From: Mesobacillus campisalis
GTDB lineage: Bacteria; Bacillota; Bacilli; Bacillales; Cytobacillaceae
Length of the DNA: 38,066 bases
Direction of reading: 5' to 3'
Assembly (NCBI RefSeq): GCF_000986785.1
Contig: NZ_LAYY01000034.1
Location: 1 to 38,066 of the forward strand
Under the pieces are notes generated by a model. That model was given only the letters and a program-made list of their open reading frames with translations. It was not told where the DNA came from and did no database searches. Both the position numbers and the translations under genes were made by a program. This document shows, in pieces, positions 8,930 through 15,969 of the stretch. Positions within the stretch are counted from its first letter, which is position 1. Every line of letters begins with the position of its first letter.

Positions 8930-8975
8930 CCCCTCCTTGGGTATATATATGCAAGGAGGGGGATTTTTTATATCT
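8930..8975. promoter_or_regulatory. Hairpin covering the miniprotein ribosome site; T-run on the plus side
   Basis: CCCCTCCTTG (8930-8939) is the exact complement of CAAGGAGGGG (8952-8961), with a TA-rich 12-nt loop. On the minus-strand transcript the anti-Shine-Dalgarno-like arm comes first and the AAGGAGGGG site of the miniprotein second, so folding would hide the site. On the plus strand the hairpin is followed by ATTTTTTAT, like a terminator. Either role, or both, fits. Confidence 0.6.
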
Positions 8976-9063
8976 CATTTTTTAAAGGTTTTCTATAATT
9001 ATGTTATGTAAACTTATGCGCCTTGTTCAAATAATTGTATGTTTTTGGACTTTTGAAGGGTTG

Positions 9064-9092
9064 TTGACACTGGTTCTTTTATCCTTTAAAGT
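9064..9092 (+). promoter_or_regulatory. Predicted sigma-A promoter of the acetate transporter gene
   Basis: A perfect -35 TTGACA (9064-9069), a 17-bp spacer and a weak -10 TAAAGT (9087-9092). Start would be about 25 nt before the AGGAGG site. Confidence 0.6.
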
Positions 9093-9121
9093 ACATAGGT
9101 ATGTCTTTTTAGGAGGAAAAC

Positions 9122-9745
9122 ATGGAGACTCAGAATTATACACAAGTGAAAATTACTACAGCAGATCCATCCGCACTAGGTTTGTTTGGCTTGGCGATGG
9201 TCACATTGGTTGCATCATCACAGAAATTGGGCCTGACAGACGGCGTTTCTTTCATTTTGCCATGGGCGTTTTTCCTGGGCGGCATTGCCCAGCTTTTTGC
9301 GTCTGTGCTGGATGCCAGGCATAATAATATATTCGGAACAACCGCTTTTGGAGCGTTCGGACTTTTTTGGTTCGGAGTCGGAATGTCCTGGCTGATTCAG
9401 CTGGGAGCGTTCGGAGAGAAGCTTGCCGCTGACGCGGACCCAAAGCAGCTGGGTTTTGCCTTTATCGGATATCTGATTTTCAGCCTGTTTATGACGATTG
9501 GAGCAATGGAAACACATAAAGTGTTGTTTCTTATCTTTGTCTTGATTGATTTCCTGTTCATTGGCCTGGCCCTCAGTTCATTTGATATATTTTATGAAGT
9601 CACACATATGATGGCAGCCGTCGCAGAGCTGGGCATAGCCCTTCTATCCTTCTATGGTTCAGCAGCCATTGTGCTCAACACTCATTTCAAAAAAATTGTC
9701 CTGCCCATCGGTAAGCCATTCGGCATTTATAAGAAAATAAAGTAA
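9122..9745 (+). CDS. GPR1/FUN34/YaaH (SatP) family acetate transporter
   Basis: A 207-residue polytopic membrane protein with about six helices. The family signature at the start of helix 1 appears as ADPSALGLFGLAMVT, a relaxed form of the NPAPLGL motif. Other typical parts are FFLGGIAQLFASVLDARHNNIFG and FGAFGLFWFGVG. Members move acetate or succinate with protons. AGGAGG lies 6 nt before the ATG. It has its own promoter and ends in a large palindromic terminator. Being near an aldehyde dehydrogenase that makes an acid, it could import or export the same acid; this is inference from position only. Confidence 0.87.
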   Translation: METQNYTQVKITTADPSALGLFGLAMVTLVASSQKLGLTDGVSFILPWAFFLGGIAQLFASVLDARHNNIFGTTAFGAFGLFWFGVGMSWLIQLGAFGEKLAADADPKQLGFAFIGYLIFSLFMTIGAMETHKVLFLIFVLIDFLFIGLALSSFDIFYEVTHMMAAVAELGIALLSFYGSAAIVLNTHFKKIVLPIGKPFGIYKKIK

Positions 9746-9756
9746 GTGGAAAGAGT

Positions 9757-9819
9757 AACGGTGCCTGACCCCCAGCGCTTTAAAGCGCTGGGGGTCAGGC
9801 ACCGTTTTTTGCTTTAATG
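9757..9819 (+). repeat. 50-bp perfect palindrome of a REP-like repeat family, doubling as terminator
   Basis: Positions 9757-9806 form a perfect 25-bp-arm palindrome whose arms hold GGTGCCTGACCCCC and its complement, centred on GCTTTAAAGC. A T6 run follows, so it also terminates the acetate-transporter gene. GCTTTAATG follows at 9811-9819, 8 nt after CAGGCAC, the same arrangement as in other copies in this window (30639, 30680, 35409). Such GTCAGGCACC units resemble REP sequences mobilised by RAYT-type transposases; no such gene is in the window. Confidence 0.8.
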
Positions 9820-9948
9820 GGTTGAAGGGTTTTGTCAGGTGTATGATGCTCATAGTGGCTGATTTTGGGCCATGCTGGTATTCTAAGGTAAATAGTACAT
9901 CAAGCGAAGATAATAGATAGGCTATACATTAGAAGGCGAGGAGAAGTT

Positions 9949-10758
9949 ATGATTCACGAAGTAATCGATATAAACACAGAGAATTCCCAGGCCAGGCTTT
10001 ATACTTATTTTTTGTCCAATTCCCCGCAAATGGACAGCGAACGAAAACGCCCAGCGGTCATCATCTGTCCCGGAGGCGGCTATGAATTCACCTCGGACAG
10101 GGAGGCAGAACCGATTGCCATCAAGCTGAATGCGATGGGTATCCATGCCTGTGTATTGCGATACAGTGTCGCTCCAGCTGTATTTCCAACTTCGATAATG
10201 GAGCTGGCTTCAGCGGTAGCGCTGGTACGGGAAAATGCGAAAAAATGGAATGTGGATAATAACAGAATCATCGCGGCCGGGTTTTCCGCAGGCGGACATT
10301 TGGCAGCAAGCCTGGGGGTATTCTGGAATGAAGGGTTTCTATCAGAAAAACTTGGAGTGTCAGCCGATGTCATTAAACCTAATGGCCTTTTGCTAAGCTA
10401 CCCGGTAATCACCTCAGGCGAGCATTCCCACAGGGGATCGTTTGACGCGCTAGTCGGAAAAGATGATGTGCAGCTCCTTGAAAAGGTTTCGCTCGAAAAG
10501 CAGGTATCCAAGGACACACCGCCAACCTTCCTTTGGCACACATTTACTGACGAACCCGTTCCTGTTGAGAACAGCTTTTTGTTCGCAAATGCTCTTTTGA
10601 AGCAGAAGATTCCACTTGAAATGCATATTTATCCTCGGGGTGCTCATGGCCTGGCATTAGGAACAGAAGAAACGCGAGGCAAAAATAATGACCGGAGCGT
10701 CCAGCCTGAGGTAGCCAACTGGATTGAGATGGCAGGCCGATGGATAAACGGTCTATAG
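9949..10758 (+). CDS. Alpha/beta hydrolase, BD-FAE/acetyl-xylan-esterase-like
   Basis: A 269-residue cytoplasmic serine hydrolase. The oxyanion-hole stretch CPGGGYEFTS (about 40-49) is typical of BD-FAE and xylan acetyl esterase families. The nucleophile is Ser113 in GFSAGGH, and the acid and base are probably Asp201 (TDEPVP) and His233 (GAHGLALG). AGGCGAGGAGAAG precedes the ATG. It probably removes acetyl groups from short oligosaccharides, which would suit the xylan genes 12 kb downstream, but it stands alone and has no visible xyl operator. Confidence 0.8.
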   Translation: MIHEVIDINTENSQARLYTYFLSNSPQMDSERKRPAVIICPGGGYEFTSDREAEPIAIKLNAMGIHACVLRYSVAPAVFPTSIMELASAVALVRENAKKWNVDNNRIIAAGFSAGGHLAASLGVFWNEGFLSEKLGVSADVIKPNGLLLSYPVITSGEHSHRGSFDALVGKDDVQLLEKVSLEKQVSKDTPPTFLWHTFTDEPVPVENSFLFANALLKQKIPLEMHIYPRGAHGLALGTEETRGKNNDRSVQPEVANWIEMAGRWINGL

Positions 10759-10780
10759 AACCGGGCAGATTATTGTTTGC

Positions 10781-10820
10781 AAAAAGCGCATGGTAAATGG
10801 AAACCATGCGCTTTTTATTT
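10781..10820 (+). terminator. Rho-independent terminator of the esterase gene
   Basis: AAAAAGCGCATGGT pairs perfectly with ACCATGCGCTTTTT across an 8-nt loop. The flanking A and T runs make it work in both directions. Confidence 0.85.
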
Positions 10821-10831
10821 CCATATATTTT

Positions 10832-10861
10832 TTAAAACGAGGAAAACAGTTCTGCTATAAT
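10832..10861 (+). promoter_or_regulatory. Predicted promoter of the unknown gene at 10957
   Basis: An extended -10 (TGCTATAAT, hexamer 10856-10861) with a weak -35 TTAAAA at 10832-10837 and an 18-bp spacer. Confidence 0.5.
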
Positions 10862-10956
10862 CAAAGGGTATAAGGTAAAAACTACACCTATCAAATTATA
10901 TTACCTAACAACCAAATAGCGGCAGGATCATGCTGTAAAGCGGGGAGAGGATTTAA

Positions 10957-11370
10957 ATCACGACCTTTATTCAACTACTGGAAGAGCTTAAGCAGTTCGG
11001 CGCAGCTGAAGAATGCTTGCCGGCGATCGATACGCCAAAAGTAACCTTGGAAACGGACGTAAAGGTTTTTAGCAACGAATTTAACATTTTGCAGTTAAGC
11101 CTGCTTTATTCCATGATTTCAGTTGAAGAATGGGAGGACCAGCCTGCATTTTATATCACTTGGAAAAATACCGACCTTAAATCCAATCTGAAAAGGTTTG
11201 TCCTTTATTACAATCAAAAAAAGGGGATCCTTCGAAGAAAGTATGTTTACCGGAACGGCATTGAATCAAGGAAGGAAGAAAAGCGGCCTGTTCCAAAAGA
11301 CAAACTCCTTACTGCTTCAAGCAAGGGGATGCTCCAGATTTTGCAGGACGGGTTTAAACAGATGGAGTAG
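10957..11370 (+). CDS. Conserved-looking hypothetical protein with probable ATC start
   Basis: About 137 residues, mixed charge, no signal peptide or membrane helix; probably a small globular cytosolic protein. The frame is open from a TAA at 10954. GGGGAGAGG (10942-10950) lies 6 nt before an ATC codon followed by ACG ACC TTT ATT, reading like a normal N-terminus (x-TTFIQLLEELKQFGAAEE). No ATG or GTG exists in frame near it; the next common start, TTG at 11017, has no ribosome site and would remove a good amphipathic helix. So translation starts at the rare ATC codon, or an ATG has mutated. I do not recognise the family. The C-terminal third is rich in Lys and Arg. Confidence 0.6.
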   Translation: MTTFIQLLEELKQFGAAEECLPAIDTPKVTLETDVKVFSNEFNILQLSLLYSMISVEEWEDQPAFYITWKNTDLKSNLKRFVLYYNQKKGILRRKYVYRNGIESRKEEKRPVPKDKLLTASSKGMLQILQDGFKQME

Positions 11371-11435
11371 CCAGCCATTTACATTCTTGGTCCTACACTC
11401 GTGAAATCCTGTATGTATTTGATAGCGAAACCAAA

Positions 11436-11477
11436 GACTTAGCCTGACTCTTTTATCAGGGTGGGTCTTTTTTGTTT
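11436..11477 (+). terminator. Terminator after the hypothetical gene
   Basis: Inner stem CCTGA/TCAGG and outer AGAC/GTCT with an internal loop, followed by T6. It separates the hypothetical gene from the TOMM operon. Confidence 0.55.
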
Positions 11478-11640
11478 GGTCTTAGACCGATGCTGAAAAA
11501 TTGGGTCTTTGAACCAGTAACAACACCCAAGCAGATTTCATACTTTGTGAAAGAGAGCAATCGGGGTGAGTTCTCTTATCTGCAATTCCCTGTTTCCTTG
11601 TGTCATGGCCCTTTGTATTACAGAGACGGAGGTATGGTGA

Positions 11641-11940
11641 ATGAATAATTTCCACGATGAGCTACAGAATTTGAGCCTTGGTGATTTCCAAGCAACCAAT
11701 GCGGTTCCCTGGGACTATACCCAATATTATGATGATCAGCAGAGGCAGATTGGATTAATTTTCTCATGTTTTAACTGCTTCAGATGCTCCAGCTGCTTTA
11801 CCTGCTTTAGCTGTTTTTTCAGTTGCTTTAACTGTTTTTTTAACTGTTTCAGCTGTGGCGGACGTTGTGGTGGACGTTGTGGCGGACGTTGCGGAGGACG
11901 TTGCGGAGGACGCTGTGGCGGTCGCTGCGGAGGTCGTTAA
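11641..11940 (+). CDS. TOMM precursor peptide, heterocycloanthracin/sonorensin family
   Basis: A 99-residue ribosomal precursor of a thiazole/oxazole-modified microcin. The leader, residues 1 to about 40, has the family pattern F-x-x-ELQ-x-L and the VPWD box (22-25). The core has two parts: nine Cys at 43, 46, 49, 52, 55, 58, 62, 65 and 69, mostly in CFxC units, then seven exact CGGR repeats (72-99). In all 16 Cys and 7 nearby Ser/Thr could be cyclised. GGAGG lies 8 nt before the ATG. The enzymes that make the rings follow on the same strand. A partial terminator after the gene would keep precursor mRNA in excess. The Arg-rich repeat end differs from the cores of the named members as I remember them. 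Confidence 0.92.
   Translation: MNNFHDELQNLSLGDFQATNAVPWDYTQYYDDQQRQIGLIFSCFNCFRCSSCFTCFSCFFSCFNCFFNCFSCGGRCGGRCGGRCGGRCGGRCGGRCGGR
11854..11937 (+). repeat. Seven 12-bp in-frame tandem repeats coding CGGR
   Basis: Seven copies of TGY-GGN-GGN-CGY encode the cationic tail of the TOMM precursor. Copies differ only at third codon positions (TGT/TGC, GGC/GGT/GGA, CGT/CGC), so the protein repeat is kept while the DNA has drifted. Not a CRISPR: units are contiguous and coding. Confidence 0.9.
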
Positions 11941-11967
11941 ACCTCGAAAAAATATAAAAAAGGATGG

Positions 11968-11994
11968 GCCTCTGTATCTACTGCAGAGGCTTTT
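11968..11994 (+). terminator. Partial terminator between TOMM precursor and enzymes
   Basis: GCCTCTG pairs with CAGAGGC around a 9-nt loop, followed by only four T. It should let part of the transcription through, giving more precursor than enzyme mRNA, as is usual for RiPP operons. Confidence 0.65.
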
Positions 11995-12067
11995 CCATTT
12001 TATCCTTTGACATATGAGACAAATTGAAGCACATAGGATGATAATGAAGATTTGCATCAAAACAGCC

Positions 12068-12091
12068 GGGGGTATCAGGCACGCTTTACTG
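12068..12091 (+). repeat. Possible degenerate copy of the GTCAGGCAC repeat
   Basis: GGGGG-TAT-CAGGCAC directly followed by GCTTTACTG. Both halves match the boxes of the repeat family at 9757, 30636 and 35409, but the spacer is missing and a TAT insertion breaks GGGTC. It lies in the leader of the maturation gene. Could be chance. Confidence 0.35.
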
Positions 12092-12133
12092 GGAAATCCC
12101 CACTGCTGCCAAAGCAAAATAAAGAGGTGCGAT

Positions 12134-14011
12134 ATGTCAAATCTAAAACCTTCTATGCTTCTAAAAGTCAAAAGAGATACATTTTTTCTCCCTGATTCAA
12201 ACAGCGGTGTTTATTTTCGCAATAACATAAGCTCATTCCATATGAAAGGGCAAGGAATCGACCAGTGGGTTTCCAAGCTGATGCCAATGTTCGATGGCAA
12301 GCATACACTGGAGTATTTGACCAAGGGACTGCCTGGCCCATATAAAAATCGTGTATATGAAATTGCAGGGGTATTGCATGCAAATGGATTTGTCCGAGAC
12401 ATCAGCAGTGACAGCCCGCATCAGCTAAGCCAGCACATTGTTGAACAGTATGAATCGCAGATTGAGTTTTTGGAGAGTTTTGGCGACTCTCCAGCTTACC
12501 GTTTTCAACGTTACCGCCAAACCAAGGTGCTGGCCATTGGTTCTGGTTCCATGTTCGTTTCGCTGGTTTCCGCTCTGCTGCAATCTGGCCTGCCCAGGTT
12601 CAACATGCTTTTAACCCCCGCAATGGCGACAGACACGAAGCGTATACAGGAACTGGTGAAGCATGCGCGCAAAACCGACCCTGAGGCTTCAGTCGAGGAG
12701 CTAACCCTCAAGGGTCATTCCTGGCAAGAGATTATACAGGGGTTTGATTGCATTTTATATGTTGCGCCGCAAGGAAACCTGGAGGAATTGCGTTCGCTCC
12801 ATAGGGCGTGCCGGGCAGAGAGAAAGCTGTTCCTGCCGGCTTTTTTCCATAAACAGAGGGGCCTTGCCGGGCCAATCGTCCATCCAGACTCTGATGGATG
12901 CTGGGAATCCGCCTGGCGCAGCCTGCACGAAACCGTTTTTCCAGACAATGATTCTTACAATAATCCCGCCACTGCAGGAGCGATGCTGTCAAATATTATT
13001 GTATTTGAGTTATTTAAGCATCTTGGCCGGGCTGAAGACGCAGAAATGGTTCCTCTATTTTACCTGTTGAACCCCGAAACACTCGAGGGCAAATGGCAAA
13101 TGTTCCTGCCGCATCCGCTTGTGGCTCAGCGCCCTCAAGTCCATTTGGTAAAAAATGCGGAAGAGGAACTGAAGAAAAACCTGGGACACAATGAGCAGGG
13201 AGGCCTGATCTTGTATTTGAGCCAGCTGGCATCTTCAGAATGCGGAGTTTTCCGTGTATTGGCGGAAGAAGAACTCGAGCAGCTTCCGCTTTCGCAGTGC
13301 CGTGTTCAAGTCGCAGACCCGCTCTCGGAAGGACCGGCGAAGCTGCTGCCAAGCAAGGTATGCGCAGAATTGACCCATGAAAAGGCCCGCAAGGCAGCAG
13401 GATTAACAGGTATTGAAATGTATGTGGATCAGCTGCTGGATTTGCTGTATCCATCCTATAAGGGAGCTGTTGGCATTGGAGCAGGAGAGAACATACAGGA
13501 AGCCGTATGCCGCGGCCTGCAAAAATGCCTGGAAGCAGAACTGGGCAGGCAATTGCGTAATCATGAAAATGCTGCCTCAAGATTGCAGCTCGCTGAGGTG
13601 GAAGACGATTGCTGCAGGTTTTATCTGCAAGCCTTGTCAACCATGAATGGTACGCCAGATATCGCCCTCGGAAAGGAAGTGGCAGGATTCCCTGTATTTT
13701 TTGTGCGCAGCAAGGAGCGATGGCATCCTGGTACAGGATTGCATCCGGCTCAGGCCCTTCAAAATGCGCTGAAAGCAGCGTTTTTGAACGAAGCGGCAGC
13801 TGTGCGAGTGCAGCTTGATGAACACAGGGCGCCAATAAGCCGGGTGATTCCAGCACTGACATCAGAAGATGAAATCCTTCAGACCGCCATCGAAAGATTA
13901 GCGGAAGTTGGAAAGCGCCTTTCACTCCTGGAATTTGACATGGGCCATGTTTTGAAAAAAGAGATAGTCAAAATTTATGGAGTGCTGCTGGGAGAGGAGG
14001 GGGACTTGTGA
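12134..14011 (+). CDS. TOMM maturation protein, ThiF-like (ocin_ThiF_like family)
   Basis: A 625-residue protein of the family described as putative thiazole-containing bacteriocin maturation protein. The N-terminal ~120 residues resemble a leader-peptide-binding domain. At about 130-150 the Gly-rich stretch VLAIGSGSMFVSLVSALL matches the nucleotide fold of E1/ThiF proteins. I see no clear CxxC zinc pairs, so it may be a scaffold rather than an active adenylating enzyme. I chose ATG 12134 (MSNLKPSMLL) because AAAGAGGTG precedes it; an in-frame ATG at 12014 lacks a site. The stop overlaps the GTG of the next gene by 4 nt, indicating translational coupling and probably a complex with the cyclodehydratase. 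Confidence 0.87.
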   Translation: MSNLKPSMLLKVKRDTFFLPDSNSGVYFRNNISSFHMKGQGIDQWVSKLMPMFDGKHTLEYLTKGLPGPYKNRVYEIAGVLHANGFVRDISSDSPHQLSQHIVEQYESQIEFLESFGDSPAYRFQRYRQTKVLAIGSGSMFVSLVSALLQSGLPRFNMLLTPAMATDTKRIQELVKHARKTDPEASVEELTLKGHSWQEIIQGFDCILYVAPQGNLEELRSLHRACRAERKLFLPAFFHKQRGLAGPIVHPDSDGCWESAWRSLHETVFPDNDSYNNPATAGAMLSNIIVFELFKHLGRAEDAEMVPLFYLLNPETLEGKWQMFLPHPLVAQRPQVHLVKNAEEELKKNLGHNEQGGLILYLSQLASSECGVFRVLAEEELEQLPLSQCRVQVADPLSEGPAKLLPSKVCAELTHEKARKAAGLTGIEMYVDQLLDLLYPSYKGAVGIGAGENIQEAVCRGLQKCLEAELGRQLRNHENAASRLQLAEVEDDCCRFYLQALSTMNGTPDIALGKEVAGFPVFFVRSKERWHPGTGLHPAQALQNALKAAFLNEAAAVRVQLDEHRAPISRVIPALTSEDEILQTAIERLAEVGKRLSLLEFDMGHVLKKEIVKIYGVLLGEEGDL

Positions 14012-15948
14012 ATCCGCTTGTAGTGATAATGGGAGAAGGCAGGCTGGCGGAAATGGCAAAAGAAGACCTGTCGGCACAGTACACAGTGTTTTCTTATCCT
14101 GAAGTGGAAGCGAATATCCCTGAACAGGCAGCTATTGTCCTCGTCCTGCATGATGCCTGGAACCCTGCCTACCATCTAAAAGCTGAAGAAATCCTGCGAA
14201 GAACCCGGATTCCATGGCTCCGTGGATTTGTTTCCTTTGGCGAAGGGGTGGTCGGGCCGCTTGTACGGATGGAGACACAAGGGTGCTCGCAGTGCGGAGA
14301 CACCAGAAAACTTATGGCAGGACGGGACCGGCAAGAGATGTGGAGGATCCAGCACATGCTGTCGGAGGAGGAGAGGAAGGAATCTGACGCATGGGCATCC
14401 CGCATAGCAATTGCCCAGTTGGTCCAGGTAATTTTAAGTGAGGTAAAAATGATTCTTCAAGGAAAGGAAGCTCTGTCACAGGGCCGCATGTTTTTGCTTA
14501 ACCTTAAAACGCTTAATGGCTCCTGGCATTCCATTTTGCCTGATCCATTATGCCATGTTTGCAGTACCTTGCCTGATGATTCCCCGGAAGCGGCTGTGAT
14601 TTCATTAAAATCCAGTCCCAAAATCCAGGGAAGCTACCGTTGCCGTTCCATGGAAGACCTTAAAAATGTACTGATAAAAGATTATTTGGATTACCGTACT
14701 GGTCTTTTTAATGAAAAGATGTACGATCTTGTTCCGCCATTTGCCGATGTCGGCGTCAACCTGCCTTTATTCGCCGGTGATGAGGGAGTCGCAGGCCGGA
14801 CCCATTCCTATGCGGCAAGCGAACTGACGGCGATTCTCGAAGGGTTGGAACGGGCATGCGGAATATCGCCCCATGGAAAAAGGACAGTGGTCCATGACAG
14901 CTATAACAATCTCAAAGATCAGGCTCTTCACCCTTCAGCCGCTGGGGTGCATGCCAAGGAACAATATGAAAGCCCTGGATTTCCATTTAAAGAGTTTAAA
15001 CCTGACATGCCAATAAGTTGGGTATGGGGCTATTCGCTAGTGGAAGAACGCCCGATTTTGGTTCCCGAGCTCCTGGCATACTACAGTTTGGGCTGCGGCC
15101 ATGGATTTGTATATGAAACGTCCAATGGGTGTGCTTTGGGAGGCAGTTTGGAAGAAGCGATTTTTTACGGCATCATGGAAGTTGTGGAGCGTGATTCGTT
15201 CCTGCTTACCTGGTATGCCCAGCTGCCACTTACTCGCTTGGATCCTTATTCGGCCAACGATGAGGAATTGAATTTAATGATTCAGCGTGTGGAAGCTGTA
15301 GGGGGATATGACCTCCATTTTTACAATGCGACGATGGACCATGGCATTCCCAGCGTCTGGGCCTTGGCAAAAAATAAAAAGCAAAGGGGATTAAACCTGA
15401 TTTGTGCGGCGGGAGCCCATCTGGATCCAGTAAGAGCAGTGAAAAGCACCATTCACGAGATGGCGGCTATGATGCTGACCCTGGATGACAAATTCGAGAA
15501 CAGCAGGGAGGAGTGTATAAGGATGTACCAGGATGCCAGCCTGGTGCGGAAGATGGATGACCATAGCCTGCTTTATGGTTTGCCGCAGGCAGAGGAACGG
15601 CTGCAATTTTTGTTAAACGAAGATCGGCCTTTGCGTCCTTTTGATGAAGAGTTTAAATGGAAACCTGTACACGATGATTTGAAGGACGATCTTCAAGCTG
15701 TGCTTCAGAAAATCAAGCTTTGCGGCATGGATGTGATTGTGGTGGACCAGACGTCCCCAGAATTAAAAGTGAATGGATTGCATTGCGTAAAAGTGCTCAT
15801 TCCAGGAATGCTGCCGATGACATTCGGCCATCATTTGACAAGAGTGACAGGATTGCAGAGAGTGCTGGAGGTACCGATGCAGCTAGGGTATACAAAGCAG
15901 CCTTTGACAATGGAACAGCTTAACCGGCATCCACATCCATTTCCATAA
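14008..15948 (+). CDS. TOMM cyclodehydratase: fused E1-like and YcaO domains
   Basis: A 646-residue fusion that converts Cys, Ser and Thr of the precursor to azolines using ATP. The N-terminal ~220 residues are the E1-like/ocin part, with two CxxC pairs (C93/C96 in GCSQCG and C182/C185 in LCHVCS) that probably hold zinc. The rest is the YcaO ATP-binding domain; the EAIFYGIMEVVERDSF stretch (about 379-396) carries the acidic residues that bind Mg-ATP. The C-terminus ends PHPFP, the PxPxP motif typical of catalytic YcaO proteins. It starts at GTG in a GTGA overlap with the previous stop. All the key parts look intact. Confidence 0.92.
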   Translation: MNPLVVIMGEGRLAEMAKEDLSAQYTVFSYPEVEANIPEQAAIVLVLHDAWNPAYHLKAEEILRRTRIPWLRGFVSFGEGVVGPLVRMETQGCSQCGDTRKLMAGRDRQEMWRIQHMLSEEERKESDAWASRIAIAQLVQVILSEVKMILQGKEALSQGRMFLLNLKTLNGSWHSILPDPLCHVCSTLPDDSPEAAVISLKSSPKIQGSYRCRSMEDLKNVLIKDYLDYRTGLFNEKMYDLVPPFADVGVNLPLFAGDEGVAGRTHSYAASELTAILEGLERACGISPHGKRTVVHDSYNNLKDQALHPSAAGVHAKEQYESPGFPFKEFKPDMPISWVWGYSLVEERPILVPELLAYYSLGCGHGFVYETSNGCALGGSLEEAIFYGIMEVVERDSFLLTWYAQLPLTRLDPYSANDEELNLMIQRVEAVGGYDLHFYNATMDHGIPSVWALAKNKKQRGLNLICAAGAHLDPVRAVKSTIHEMAAMMLTLDDKFENSREECIRMYQDASLVRKMDDHSLLYGLPQAEERLQFLLNEDRPLRPFDEEFKWKPVHDDLKDDLQAVLQKIKLCGMDVIVVDQTSPELKVNGLHCVKVLIPGMLPMTFGHHLTRVTGLQRVLEVPMQLGYTKQPLTMEQLNRHPHPFP

Positions 15949-15969
15949 TCAGACAAGGAGGGCAGGGAA

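Noticed and set aside
11854-11937. CRISPR-like tandem repeat
   Set aside because: Units are 12 bp, contiguous, without spacers, and encode the CGGR tail in frame.
11764-12171. 135-codon minus-strand frame rich in Ala/Thr over the TOMM precursor
   Set aside because: Its low-complexity composition is the mirror of the Cys/Gly/Arg repeats; no initiation signal.
13014-13925. 303-codon open frame on the minus strand inside the TOMM maturation gene
   Set aside because: It is fully antisense to a well-supported gene, has no ribosome site and shows no family motif; long antisense frames arise from codon bias.
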